Counted from the stretch's first letter, positions 52,563 to 63,190 are shown. The stretch is DNA of 64,000 nucleotides from JBMORL01 sp049322335 (GCA_049322335.1 JBMORL010000086.1:29659-93658), one strand, 5' to 3'. Notes: generated by a model from the sequence alone, not told the origin. Numbers and translations are program-made.

Positions 52563-52745
52563 AATCTGATTTATCTGTAAAAATGACGACCTCTATTGCT
52601 AAAGTTGCCTTAAATGTCTGAAAATTATCAATAGAAATGCCCATTTTAACTCATAATCGGTAATTAGGTTTCACTCTTATAGTATAAATGTTAAGAATTG
52701 CACTGATCAACAGGCTTTTTAACTTTGGTTCGCTACCGGCCGAAA

Positions 52746-52777
52746 TGAAAAAAGAGGCCGGATTGCCTCTTTTTTCA
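52746..52777 (-). terminator. Terminator after the giant adhesin gene
   Basis: TGAAAAAAGAGGC (52746-52758) and GCCTCTTTTTTCA (52765-52777) are perfect complements over 13 bases with a six-base loop, 20 bases after the stop on the minus strand. Confidence 0.88.
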
Positions 52778-52796
52778 TGATCTATGAAGAACAGTA

Positions 52797-55700
52797 TTAT
52801 CTTAAAAGAGTGACATGTCCGATGTAATCGTGCTGATTTCCGAAGGAATCAAATGCCTTCACTTTCCATACATACACATCCTGTTTCGATTTTTGTCCCT
52901 TATGTGTTCCATCCCAGGGTTTGTTTACGTTTTCGGTTTGATAAATCAGTTCACCCCAGCGGTTGAACACCATAAACTCAAAATTATTGGGATCGATTCC
53001 TATTCCTTCAGGGAAAAAGAAATCATTTTGACCGTCACCGTTAGGCGTAAAGGCATTGGGAACATAGATAGCGAAGTCAGAAAGTATTTCCACCGGTAAA
53101 GTGTACTGGCTTGTACATCCGTATTGATTTTCTATGGCAAGTGTTACGTTATAGTATCCCGAATCCTGGTAGAAATGTGTTTCATCTCCAACCGTTACAC
53201 TTGAGTCTCCGTCACCAAAATCCCAGTCGTAAATAGTTCCTCCAACAGAAAGATCGGTGAACAGAATTTCGGGATTAAGAATGGTGGTAACGGTGGGTGT
53301 TGCTGTAAAAGAAGCCACCGGAACCGGATAAACTTCCACAAAATCAGGTTCTGAAACTAACGTAGTGCAACCTGCCGCAGAAGTAACGGTGAGACAAACA
53401 TCGTACAGGATTGGCGACTGTGTGGTATTGGGATACGTATAGGTTGCATTAGGTGTAGTTCCGGAATAATCCACGTTTCCATCACAATCGAAATCGAAAT
53501 CGAAATTGGTACCGATATCGGTGTTGACGATAAACTGTGCGGTAAAGGGAGCGCATCCGTTGCTGTCTACCACATTTAAGAACACAATCGGATTGTTGTC
53601 GATGGTGATCTGTGTGCTGTCTATTGCAGGTAATGAACATCCGTCATTAACCACTACATAATACCAGGTAGGGGTGGTTGGATTTACCGTTACGTTTGAA
53701 CTTGGACTAACGGTGGTGGCGCTTAAGTTGTTTCCGTTTTCGTCTGTCCAGCCAAATGTATATGGACCTCCGTTTCCTCCCGTGGCGTTGGCTACAAGGT
53801 TGATGGAACTTCCGTCACAAATAGATGTAGAGGGTGTAAGATCAATATCAAGCGGGGGATTTACCGTAATCAACACACATTCATTGGGTGACTGGCATCC
53901 GTTGGCATCGGTTACAGTGAAACAATAAGAGGTGGTGGTGGCGGGGGTTACCATAATGGGGCCGGCTCCGCTCATTCCTGCTGTTGACCAGTTGATGGTA
54001 TAGGGTGCTGTGCCTCCTGCTCCACTTGCCCATACTTGTGTGGAGTCGCCAAAACAAATCGTGGCATCGAGGTCTCCAATGGCATTGAGCGGGGTGGGTT
54101 GGGTTACGTTTACGCAACTGTTGGCCACGCATCCGTTTTGATCGGTTACCGTTACACAATAGTTTCCGGCTGGTAATGCTACAGCTGTTGGTACCACCTG
54201 GCCATTTGTCCACAGATAGGTTAATGCTCCTGTTCCTCCGGTTGTGTTTACTGTGGCTGTTCCGTTACTTAATCCGCTGCAGGAGGGTTGGGTAAAGGTG
54301 ATGTTGTTTATAACGGGGCCGGCCTGATCGATGATTACGGCATTGGCTACTACTGTACATCCGTTGGCATCGGTTACTGTTACGTTGTGCGTGCCTGTGC
54401 ATAGTCCTGTATTGGTGGAGGAGGTGATGTTGTTGCCGGTGATCCATGAGTAACTGTAAGGGGCTGTGCCGCCAAGGGCTGTTACTGTTGAGCCTCCGTT
54501 GCATTGGGAACAGGTGGCATCGGTTACGGTGGTGCTTGCTGTAAGCAGGGCGGGTTCTGTTATAGTATTGGATACGGAGAATGTGCATCCGTTGGCATCG
54601 GTTACTGTTGTAGTATAGTTGCCGGGACATAGATTGGTGGCCAGTGTGCCTGTACTTACGTTACCGGTCCAGGTAAATGTATAGGGGGTGGTGGCTCCGC
54701 TGGCTGTTACTGTGATGGTTCCATCGCAGTTGCCGTTGCAGGTTACATTGGTTACTGCGTTGGTGACCATTGACAGGGCGGTGGGTTGGGTGATCACTGT
54801 ATTGGCTGAGGCAGGGCAGCCGTTGGCATCGGTTACTGTTACACTAACGGGGCCGGCACATAGACCGGTGTTGGTGGCGGATGTGGTGGCGGATCCTGCC
54901 GACCATAAAATAGTGTTTCCGCCTACTCCTCCACTGGAGGATACGGTGGCTGTTGCATCGCAGCCTCCAAAACAGTTGGGTTGGGTTTGGGCGGTTATGG
55001 CGGCTATCATGGCATTGGGCTCTGCAATAAATTGGGTGGTGGTGGCTACGCAGCCGGCAGAATCGGTTACAATTATGGCGTAGTTATCTCCATCAAGGGT
55101 AGTGGATGAGGTTTGGTCGTTGAGGGTGGCTATAGGAGTTCCTGTTCCGTCTTCCCATACAATGCTTAGTGTGCCTACTCCTCCTGATGCATTGATTGTT
55201 ATTGTACCGTCATTGAGTCCAAAGCAGCTTACATCGCTGAAGGATGTTACCCCTACGCTGGGGCCGGCTATGTCATTTATACATAACAGGCTGTCTTTTG
55301 TGCAGCCGTTGCCATCGGTTAAGGTTAGTGTATAGCAGCCGGCTACAAGGTTGAATGCACAGGGGGTGGTTTGAAGGAAGGGGTCGTCCCATGAGTAGAA
55401 ATAGGGGGCTACTCCTCCTATTACGTTGGTGCATATCTGACCGTTGTTTTGTCCGCAGTTGGCATCGGTGGGGGTTACTGAAAAATCAAGTATGGTGGGT
55501 TCGGTGATGATGATGGTGCCGCTTACTGTGCAGCCGTTGCCATCGGTTACCACAACATTGTATGTTCCGTTACAGAGGTTGTTTACTGCTGATGTGGTGG
55601 CAAATGTGGGATCGTCCCACTGGTAGGTGTAGGGTGTGGTGCCTCCGCTTACGGTGGCAAGGCCGTCTCCGTTACAGAGGTTATAGCAGGTGGCGTTGTT

Positions 55701-58700
55701 GGAGCTCATTACTACGTTTAATCCTGATGGCTCTATGATGTCTACTGTGTCGATGGCTACGCAGCCGTTGGCATCGGTTACCGTTACTATGTACTGGCCC
55801 TGGCAGAGGTTGTTGTTGATCATTCCGCTTACACTGTTGCTCCAGTTTACTGTATAGGGGGCGGTGCCTCCTGCTACTGCTACCTGCGCAAATCCATCGC
55901 AGGTGCCGGCACAGGATACGTTGCCGCTTAAGTTAATCACGGCTGTAAGTAAGGGGGGTTGGGTAATCGTTGTATTGACCGTGTTAAAACATCCGTCTGC
56001 ATCGGTTATGGTTACCGTATAGCTGCCATCACATAAATTTGTAGCGTCTTGCGTTGTTTGAGATGATGGATCGTTCCAGCTATAGGTATACGGTGACACT
56101 CCGCTTAATACCGTTAAATCCGCTCCTCCATCACACGCATTGAAACAACTCACATCGGTCGATACTATGCTCCCGGTTACCTGCGCAGGTTCGGTTAAAG
56201 TATAGTTTACTGTTTCGGGACAACCATTGGCGTCAAACAGGTTTACGGTATAATTACCCTGGCAAAGTCCTGTTATGGAATCATTGTTTCCACCAATCGG
56301 ATTATTAGACCCGTCCAGCCAGTTAAAAGTATAAGGTTGCGTTCCACCTAAAACACCTAAAAATGCAACACCATCACAATAGCTGAAGCAGGAAGGATCG
56401 GTAGATCCCGGATTGATGATTATATCAGCAGGTTCATTTATTGTTACAGAGGTATTGGCTGTGCAACCAACAGCATCTGTAATAACAACAGAATAATTTC
56501 CTGCAGCAAGATTGGATGCAGTAGGTGTGGTTTGGTTAGCTGCAAAAGCATCCCATTGAACAGTGAAGAATCCTGTTCCGCCTACCATGTCTACTGTTGC
56601 TGATCCATCACTTAATCCAAAACAACTTACATCGGTTTGGGCGATGATCGTTGCCGAAGGGCCGGCTATATCATTGATCTGTACGGCTGCGGTATCTGAA
56701 CATAAATTGGCATCGGTTACAATCACCAAATAGGTTCCGGCAAATAAATTACTCTCGCAGGAGTTGGTTTGTCCTGCCGGCCACTGATAAACATAACCGG
56801 GCGTTCCTCCTGACGCAATCACGCATCCTGATCCATCGTTCTGGTTACAGTTTGCATCAACGGCAGTAGTTGAAAGTGATAATGGGGTCGGTTCGTTTAC
56901 TGTAGCGTTTCCGGTTTGTACACAACCGTTTCCATCCGTTACGGTTAAAGTATATGTACCTACACACATATTTGATGCAAATGCTGTGGTTTGAATAAGC
57001 GGATCGTTCCAAACATAAGAGTAAGGAGTAGTTCCACCTGATACGGTAGCATTTATTCCACCATCACAGGCGCCATTACATTTCACATCAATTACAGATG
57101 AGTTAATAACGATTGCAGGAGGAACTGTAACGGTTACAGTTGCTGAAGCGGTACAACCGTTAGCATCAGTAGCAGTTACTGTATATGTTCCGGCACTAAC
57201 GTTCGTATTATTGGCATTAGCAGGAAGTCCGCCTGTCCACGAATAGGTGATAGCACCAGATCCGCCTGTAGCACCGGAACTAACGGTTCCATTTGTGCCG
57301 GCAGGACAAGTTACATTGGTTGATGAAGCCGTTATAGTGAGCAATGGTGGCTCTGTTACAGTTGCTGTTCCGGAAATGATACAACCGTTTCCATCGGTGA
57401 TAGTTACAGTATACGTGCCGGGGCCCAAGTTGGTGGCTGTAGCAGTAGTTTGAACCGGTGTAGTATTCCATGAATAAGTTAATGGTGCTGCTCCACCCAC
57501 AACGGTTGCTGAAACCTGTCCATCGTTAGCTCCGAAACAACTTACGTTATTGTCGGTAGCCACTGTAACAGTACCAGCAGGGTTATTTCCGATATTTACA
57601 GTAGCTGTGGCAATACAACCTTTGTTATCAGTAACCGTTACTGTATACGAACCTGCTGAAAGCCCTGTAGCGTTAGCCGTTCCCTGTCCACCACCCGGTG
57701 CCGGTGCCCAGCTATAGGTATATACGGGAGTACCTCCACCGGCTGTAACGGTAGCTGAACCATCTGCTGCTCCACAGTTGGCATTGGTACCGGTTACAGA
57801 TGCAGTTAAAAGCGGGGGTTCGTTTACGGTTGCCGATTGTGAAGCTGAACAGTTATTGGCATCAGTAACAATCAGGTTATAGGTTCCGGCACAAAGATTA
57901 GTTTGGGAAGCTCCTGTGCCAATGCCCACCCAGTTATAGGTAAGTGCGCCCGTTCCACCGGATGCTGCAGCATTAACCATCCCGTTACAATCTCCGTTAC
58001 AAACCGCGTCTGTAACAGCTATACCGGTTATGGTTATAGCAGTTGGCTGAGTGATATTTACTGTAGTGGTAGCTGTACATCCGTTGGCATCTGTAACGGT
58101 AACGTTATATGTGCCCACACCTAATCCCGGCATAGCATACGTTCCGCCCGAAGCAGCGATTTCATTTCCGGCAGGATTTCCTGTAGTGGTTCCGGTCCAG
58201 CTTACGTTATACGGAGCTGTTCCACCCGTTGCTGTGATAACGCCTGAACCGTTAGTTCCGCCATTGCAGGAAACATTGGTTTCCACATCCGTAGCAGTTA
58301 ATACTGCCGGTTGAGTAACGGTAACGTTAAACGTAGAAGGACATGAGTTGATATCATTTACGGTTACAGTATAATTACCTGCAATCAGTCCGGTAATATT
58401 ATATGTTCCTCCCGAAGCGGCAATTTCAGTTCCGGCAGGGTTACCGGTTGCAGCACCCGACCAGCTTACGTTATACCCGGGTGAACCACCTGTAGATGTA
58501 ACCAGAATGGAACCGGTTGAGCCACCGTTACAAGCTACATTAATGTGAGAAACTTCAGAAGCTGTGGGTGCCGAGTTGGAACCGACAACAATTACAGAGT
58601 TGGCCGTACATCCATTTGCGTCAGTAACAGTAACTGTATAGCTGGTTGCGGCAAGCCCCGTAGCGTTAGCAGTACCTTGTCCACCACCCGGAGCCGGAGA

Positions 58701-61700
58701 CCAGTTGTATGTAAATCCTCCTGCACCACCCGCGGCCACTATGCTGGCAGTTCCGTCAGAAGCGCCACAGTTGGCATTGGTAGAAGAAGGTGTCAGCGTA
58801 ATAGCTGCCGGTTGAGTTATGTTTACAGTAGTAGTGCCTGTACATCCATTGGCATCAGTTACGGTTACGTTATACGTTCCCACTCCTAACGAGGTGAGGG
58901 TATACGTACCTCCTGAGGCCGCAATTTCAGTTCCGGCAGGATTACCGGAAGTAGTACCAGTCCATGAAACGTTATAAGGTGCAGTTCCGCCTGAAGCAGT
59001 TACTACTCCGGATCCATTTGTTCCTCCGTTACATGAAACATTGGTTTCCACATCGGTTGCTGTTACAGCTGTAGGTTGTGTAATATTGACAGCGGCTGTT
59101 TGTGTACATCCATTGGCGTCTGTAACAGTTACTGTATACGCGCCATTAGACATACCGGTAATGTTGTATGATCCACCCGAAGCTGCAATTTCATTTCCGG
59201 CCGGATTTCCTGTTGTGGGACCCGTCCAGCTTACATTATAAGGGGCCGTTCCGTTGGAAACGGTGATATTTGCTGAACCTGTTGCCGCGCCAAAACAAAG
59301 TGCGGGAGAAGGAGCGGTAACTATGGCTATAGCTGCAGGCTGGGTGATGGTAATATTAACGGTTGCTGTACATCCGCCTGCATCAGTAATTGTTACCGTA
59401 TAAACTCCGGCAACTAACGAGTTGATGGCATACGTTCCACCGGAAGCTGCAATTTCATTTCCGGCAGGATTACCTGTAGACGGCCCTGTCCAGCTTACGT
59501 TGTAAGGAGCGGTTCCACCGGTTGCCTGAACGGTACCTGATCCGTTATTTCCCCCAAAGCACGATACGTTTACATGCGATCCCATTACTTCGGAACCTGT
59601 TGGCGCAGCATTGGCATTAACAATAATATTCACACTTGCCGTACATCCATTAGCATCCGTAACAGTAACTGTATAACTGGTTGCAGCAAGCCCTGTAGCG
59701 TTAGCTGTTCCCTGTCCGCCACCCGGAGCAGGCGACCATAAATAAGAATACCCACCGGCTCCACCGGCCGCAACTACACTGGCTGTTCCGGTAGAAGAAC
59801 CACAGTTGGTATTGGTAGAAGAAGGAGTTAATGTTATTGCAGAAGGTTGAGTGATATTTACAGTTGTAGTGGCTGTACATCCGTTAGCATCGGTTACGGT
59901 AACGTTATACGTTCCTACGCCAAGCCCGGTCATATTATAGGTTCCTCCTGATGCTGCTATTTCGTTTCCTGCAGGATTTCCTGTTGTGGTTCCTGTCCAC
60001 GAAACGTTATAAGGAGCGGTTCCGCCTGAAGCAGTAACAGCTCCGTTACCATTGGTTAAACCATTACAGGATACGTTTGTTTCCACATCTGATGCAGTAA
60101 CTGCTGTGGGCTGTGTAACGGTTGCTGTGGTAGTTGCTGTACATCCGTTGGCATCGGTTACGGTAATGTTATAAGTTCCTGCACCTAACGCGGTGAGGGT
60201 ATACGTACCTCCGGAAGCAGCAATTTCATTGCCGGCAGGATTTCCTGATGTTGTGCCGGTCCACGAAACATTATAGGGTGCAGTTCCACCGGAACCTGTA
60301 ACTGTTACAGAACCATTAGTTCCCCCGTTACATGTAGGCTGAATAAAAGTATTGGAAGCAGTAACTGCTGTAGGTTGTGTAATGTTTACTGTTGTAGTTG
60401 CTGTACATCCGTTGGCATTGGTTACAGTAACGGTATATACACCGGCAACCAGGCCTGTGATATTATAAGTACCACCTGATGCTGCAATTTCATTTCCGGC
60501 AGGATTTCCGGACGAGGGGCCTGTCCATGAAACGTTATAGGGAGCCGTTCCACCTGTAGCGGTAATCAATCCCGAACCGGTTGAACCACCAAAACAGGCA
60601 ACATTGGTTTCCACATCTGTAGCTGTTGTTCCGGTAGGCTGAGTAATATTTACTGTGGTAGTAGCTGTACATCCATTGGCATCTGTTACGGTTACGTTAT
60701 ATGTTCCTGCGCCAAGGCCCGTCATGTTATAGGTTCCGCCTGAAGCAGCAATTTCGTTTCCGGCAGGGTTTCCGCTTGTTGTTCCGGTCCAGCTTACGTT
60801 ATAGGGAGCTGTGCCACCGGTTGCCGTAATCAATCCCGACCCCGTTAGTCCACCGAAACAGGCAACATTGGTTTCCGCGTCTGAAGCAGTAAGCGCAGTA
60901 GGTTGGGTAATATTTACTGTAGTTGTAGCTGTGCAACCGTTAGCAGCTGTAAGAGTAATGTTATACGTACCTGCAGGTAAACCGGTCATATTATATGTTC
61001 CGCCTGAAGCAGCGATTTCATTTCCTCCGGGATTTCCGCTTGTTGTACCTGTCCACGAAACGTTATAAGGTGCTGTTCCTGCTCCTCCTGAACCTGTAAC
61101 TGCTATTGCGCCTGTGGATCCTCCGTTACAAGCAACGTTGGTTGGTGTTGTTGCCAATGTTGGATTGGCATTTATTGTAATGTTAAGGTTTTCGGTATTG
61201 GTACAGGTACCATTTGAAACAGTGAGTGAAACAGTAATGGTTCCTGCTCCGCTATAGGTAACTGCTGGAGGTGTTGCTCCTGTTCCGGTTGCCGGAGTTG
61301 CGCCTGCGCCAAAATTCCAGTTATAGGAAGTAATGGATCCGCTTGAAATGGTAGAGCCTGTTCCGTTAAATGTAAAACTGTTTCCCGTTAAACATTGTGC
61401 AGCAACTGGTGTGATATTGGCATCAATGGTAACCCCTGGATTTACGTTTACTACTGCAGAAGTTGTACATCCACCTGTCGCAGTTAATGTAACTGTGTAT
61501 GCACCTGCCACAAGGCCGGTAATATTATATGTTCCTCCGGAAGCTGCAATTTCGTTACCTGCCGGATTACCTGTTGAAGGCCCTGTCCAGCTGACGTTAT
61601 AGGGCGCAGTACTTCCTGATGCGGTAACCAGTATTGATCCGTTATTTCCACCTGCACAGGAAACTGCCGTGGGGGTGGTATTAAGGACAAGAGCAGTAGG

Positions 61701-62750
61701 AGTAGTTACAACAACAGCGACTGTTGCCGTACAACCTCCTGCTGAAGTGACCGTGACGTTATATGTACCCGCGCCTAACCCGGTCATATTATAGGTTCCA
61801 CCTGAAACGGTAATTTCATTTCCTGCAGGATTTCCTGAAGTGGTACCGGTCCAGCTGACATTATAGGGTGCTGTTCCTCCGGTAGCTGTAATCGTTGCGG
61901 TTGTTGTTCCGCCAAAACAAGGCGGATTGGTGTGTGCCTGTGTTGCTGTTAATACCGGTGGCTGGGTAATATTGACTACGTTTTGCGAAGTACAGCCTGT
62001 TGCGTCTGTTACCGTGACAGTATATGAACCAGCCACTAATCCTGTAATATTATAGGTTCCACCAGTAGCTGTCATTTCACTACCACCAGGGTTACCTGAT
62101 GATGGCCCTGTCCAACTGACATTAAAATTTGGACTGCCTGTCGAGGCAGTAACAAGAATAGATCCGTTATTTCCTCCGTTACACGAAACGTTAGTTCCGA
62201 CTGCAGTAGAAGTACAAGTACTTAAAATAGAACAGTTGGTAGTACCATCCGTTCCGGGAGCATTTCCTGCAACAGCCGAAATATTGGTAGGCAGATTAGA
62301 AAAGTTGGTGATCATTAGCATGTACCATTGTCCGGCAACAGCATTGGGAATATCCACTTGTTCATTGGCAGCGGTAGAATAAGAACAATCGATTCCGGAA
62401 CCGGCTGTCTGGTTAAAAATCTGTGTACACATTACACCCTGGCTTGTAAAAGGACCCCAGATGATAAAGTCGATATCTACGTTAGCTGAGTTAGACAGAT
62501 TGATCTGAATATTTCCTGAGGTGGCAATATTCAGATAAAACCATGCCGGATTCGGTTGAGTTCCCAAACAACCATAATTGGGGCCAGCCGGGGCTGTTCC
62601 GTTATTTACACCGGCAGGATAAGTAGTTCCTGTTTGGGTACAAAACGGATCAGCCGTTGCACAGGTATTTTGAGAAAATACTTCCTGTTGTAAAACCAGT
62701 AATGTGATGATGCAAATGATCCATTTACTGAATAGTTGGATTTTTTTCAT
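52797..62750 (-). CDS. Giant T9SS type B adhesin with SprB repeats, 3317 residues
   Basis: It has a signal peptide (about 26 residues). The N-terminal domain (about 30-175) is shared with the 48352 gene. About 32 SprB-type repeats follow, counted by eye, each with a Cys near the start and an ANGC-type Cys near the end. Thirteen long units (about 88 residues) with APYNVSWTG, NPAGNEIAASGG and ITQPT lie in the N-terminal half. Two short units are interspersed among them and about 17 short units (about 75 residues, YSYxW type) fill the C-terminal half. A PKD-like domain interrupts after unit 3 (about residue 450). Two Ig-like modules and two PKD domains precede the type B sorting domain (VPNAFTPNGDGQNDFFF, VFNRWGELIYQ, QDVYVWKVKAF, ending HVTLLR). 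SprB-type proteins are mobile adhesins in gliding Bacteroidota. Near-identical repeats are prone to recombination. Confidence 0.92.
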   Translation of the reverse strand: MKKIQLFSKWIICIITLLVLQQEVFSQNTCATADPFCTQTGTTYPAGVNNGTAPAGPNYGCLGTQPNPAWFYLNIATSGNIQINLSNSANVDIDFIIWGPFTSQGVMCTQIFNQTAGSGIDCSYSTAANEQVDIPNAVAGQWYMLMITNFSNLPTNISAVAGNAPGTDGTTNCSILSTCTSTAVGTNVSCNGGNNGSILVTASTGSPNFNVSWTGPSSGNPGGSEMTATGGTYNITGLVAGSYTVTVTDATGCTSQNVVNITQPPVLTATQAHTNPPCFGGTTTATITATGGTAPYNVSWTGTTSGNPAGNEITVSGGTYNMTGLGAGTYNVTVTSAGGCTATVAVVVTTPTALVLNTTPTAVSCAGGNNGSILVTASGSTAPYNVSWTGPSTGNPAGNEIAASGGTYNITGLVAGAYTVTLTATGGCTTSAVVNVNPGVTIDANITPVAAQCLTGNSFTFNGTGSTISSGSITSYNWNFGAGATPATGTGATPPAVTYSGAGTITVSLTVSNGTCTNTENLNITINANPTLATTPTNVACNGGSTGAIAVTGSGGAGTAPYNVSWTGTTSGNPGGNEIAASGGTYNMTGLPAGTYNITLTAANGCTATTTVNITQPTALTASDAETNVACFGGLTGSGLITATGGTAPYNVSWTGTTSGNPAGNEIAASGGTYNMTGLGAGTYNVTVTDANGCTATTTVNITQPTGTTATDVETNVACFGGSTGSGLITATGGTAPYNVSWTGPSSGNPAGNEIAASGGTYNITGLVAGVYTVTVTNANGCTATTTVNITQPTAVTASNTFIQPTCNGGTNGSVTVTGSGGTAPYNVSWTGTTSGNPAGNEIAASGGTYTLTALGAGTYNITVTDANGCTATTTATVTQPTAVTASDVETNVSCNGLTNGNGAVTASGGTAPYNVSWTGTTTGNPAGNEIAASGGTYNMTGLGVGTYNVTVTDANGCTATTTVNITQPSAITLTPSSTNTNCGSSTGTASVVAAGGAGGYSYLWSPAPGGGQGTANATGLAATSYTVTVTDANGCTASVNIIVNANAAPTGSEVMGSHVNVSCFGGNNGSGTVQATGGTAPYNVSWTGPSTGNPAGNEIAASGGTYAINSLVAGVYTVTITDAGGCTATVNITITQPAAIAIVTAPSPALCFGAATGSANITVSNGTAPYNVSWTGPTTGNPAGNEIAASGGSYNITGMSNGAYTVTVTDANGCTQTAAVNITQPTAVTATDVETNVSCNGGTNGSGVVTASGGTAPYNVSWTGTTSGNPAGTEIAASGGTYTLTSLGVGTYNVTVTDANGCTGTTTVNITQPAAITLTPSSTNANCGASDGTASIVAAGGAGGFTYNWSPAPGGGQGTANATGLAATSYTVTVTDANGCTANSVIVVGSNSAPTASEVSHINVACNGGSTGSILVTSTGGSPGYNVSWSGAATGNPAGTEIAASGGTYNITGLIAGNYTVTVNDINSCPSTFNVTVTQPAVLTATDVETNVSCNGGTNGSGVITATGGTAPYNVSWTGTTTGNPAGNEIAASGGTYAMPGLGVGTYNVTVTDANGCTATTTVNITQPTAITITGIAVTDAVCNGDCNGMVNAAASGGTGALTYNWVGIGTGASQTNLCAGTYNLIVTDANNCSASQSATVNEPPLLTASVTGTNANCGAADGSATVTAGGGTPVYTYSWAPAPGGGQGTANATGLSAGSYTVTVTDNKGCIATATVNIGNNPAGTVTVATDNNVSCFGANDGQVSATVVGGAAPLTYSWNTTPVQTTATATNLGPGTYTVTITDGNGCIISGTATVTEPPLLTITASSTNVTCPAGTNGTVSSGATGGSGAITYSWTGGLPANANNTNVSAGTYTVTATDANGCTASATVTVTVPPAIVINSSVIDVKCNGACDGGINATVSGGTTPYSYVWNDPLIQTTAFASNMCVGTYTLTVTDGNGCVQTGNATVNEPTPLSLSTTAVDANCNQNDGSGCVIASGGTPGYVYQWPAGQTNSCESNLFAGTYLVIVTDANLCSDTAAVQINDIAGPSATIIAQTDVSCFGLSDGSATVDMVGGTGFFTVQWDAFAANQTTPTASNLAAGNYSVVITDAVGCTANTSVTINEPADIIINPGSTDPSCFSYCDGVAFLGVLGGTQPYTFNWLDGSNNPIGGNNDSITGLCQGNYTVNLFDANGCPETVNYTLTEPAQVTGSIVSTDVSCFNACDGGADLTVLSGVSPYTYSWNDPSSQTTQDATNLCDGSYTVTITDADGCFNTVNTTITQPPLLTAVINLSGNVSCAGTCDGFAQVAVAGGTAPYTVNWSNSVSGMINNNLCQGQYIVTVTDANGCVAIDTVDIIEPSGLNVVMSSNNATCYNLCNGDGLATVSGGTTPYTYQWDDPTFATTSAVNNLCNGTYNVVVTDGNGCTVSGTIIITEPTILDFSVTPTDANCGQNNGQICTNVIGGVAPYFYSWDDPFLQTTPCAFNLVAGCYTLTLTDGNGCTKDSLLCINDIAGPSVGVTSFSDVSCFGLNDGTITINASGGVGTLSIVWEDGTGTPIATLNDQTSSTTLDGDNYAIIVTDSAGCVATTTQFIAEPNAMIAAITAQTQPNCFGGCDATATVSSSGGVGGNTILWSAGSATTSATNTGLCAGPVSVTVTDANGCPASANTVITQPTALSMVTNAVTNVTCNGNCDGTITVTASGATTPYTFTWTGNVSTGTLATNLCPGNYTTTVTDANGCTFSVSNTITEPALLTASTTVTDATCSQCNGGSTVTALGGTAPYSYSWITGNNITSSTNTGLCTGTHNVTVTDANGCTVVANAVIIDQAGPVINNITFTQPSCSGLSNGTATVNTTGGTGALTYLWTNGQVVPTAVALPAGNYCVTVTDQNGCVANSCVNVTQPTPLNAIGDLDATICFGDSTQVWASGAGGTAPYTINWSTAGMSGAGPIMVTPATTTSYCFTVTDANGCQSPNECVLITVNPPLDIDLTPSTSICDGSSINLVANATGGNGGPYTFGWTDENGNNLSATTVSPSSNVTVNPTTPTWYYVVVNDGCSLPAIDSTQITIDNNPIVFLNVVDSNGCAPFTAQFIVNTDIGTNFDFDFDCDGNVDYSGTTPNATYTYPNTTQSPILYDVCLTVTSAAGCTTLVSEPDFVEVYPVPVASFTATPTVTTILNPEILFTDLSVGGTIYDWDFGDGDSSVTVGDETHFYQDSGYYNVTLAIENQYGCTSQYTLPVEILSDFAIYVPNAFTPNGDGQNDFFFPEGIGIDPNNFEFMVFNRWGELIYQTENVNKPWDGTHKGQKSKQDVYVWKVKAFDSFGNQHDYIGHVTLLR
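53492..53618. repeat. Perfect direct repeat copy 1 (127+ bases)
   Basis: These 127 bases are identical to 63874-64000. They encode part of the pre-PKD and PKD region of the giant adhesin. The identity runs to the window end and may extend beyond it. Confidence 0.95.
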
Positions 62751-63190
62751 AGTTCGGCTCTTGATAAAAGTTTGTTTGCGGGAAAAAGAAAATGCGAAAA
62801 ACCTGTAATGGAGGAATTACAAGTCTGGACGAAACACGAATGTAATGTTACAAATTTCAACTGTTAATATTTCTGCGTTCTAAAGTTAAAAAATGCTTCC
62901 GGCCAGCTATTTACATGCTTCAAAAAAATAAACTGATTTGGTTTGGTTTTTCATAGCTGTCCGGGGAGCTTTATTCATTGCAGAAATGACGTAATCCTGA
63001 AATAAAGTTGCTTGGGGGGCAGCCACTATTTATTGAATCTTTTATCTTATTTAACCGAAAATGAAGTATCCGTTCAGAATTTATCAAATAAATGTTAATT
63101 TTACAACATAATGTTATATATAAATGTGATTTGATAATAAAAAAGGGCAGTTTACTTACAACCGCCCTTTATAAAAATACTGGTTGAACT
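62751..63190. other. Intergenic region between two adhesin genes
   Basis: 440 bases, AT-rich, with no gene seen on either strand. It must hold the promoter and leader of the giant adhesin gene (transcribed leftwards), but no TAnnTTTG match was found on the minus strand. Its right end carries the terminator of the next gene (63141-63171). Confidence 0.6.
63141..63171 (-). terminator. Terminator after the 63191 adhesin gene
   Basis: AAAGGGC (63142-63148) pairs with GCCCTTT (63164-63170), with A/T flanks on both sides. It starts 21 bases after the stop on the minus strand. The stem is shorter than those of the other adhesin genes. Confidence 0.7.

Noticed and set aside
57600..62200. Regular repeats that could be mistaken for a CRISPR array or minisatellite
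   Set aside because: The period is about 225-265 bases, in frame, and encodes protein repeats with conserved Cys; there are no short spacers or cas genes.
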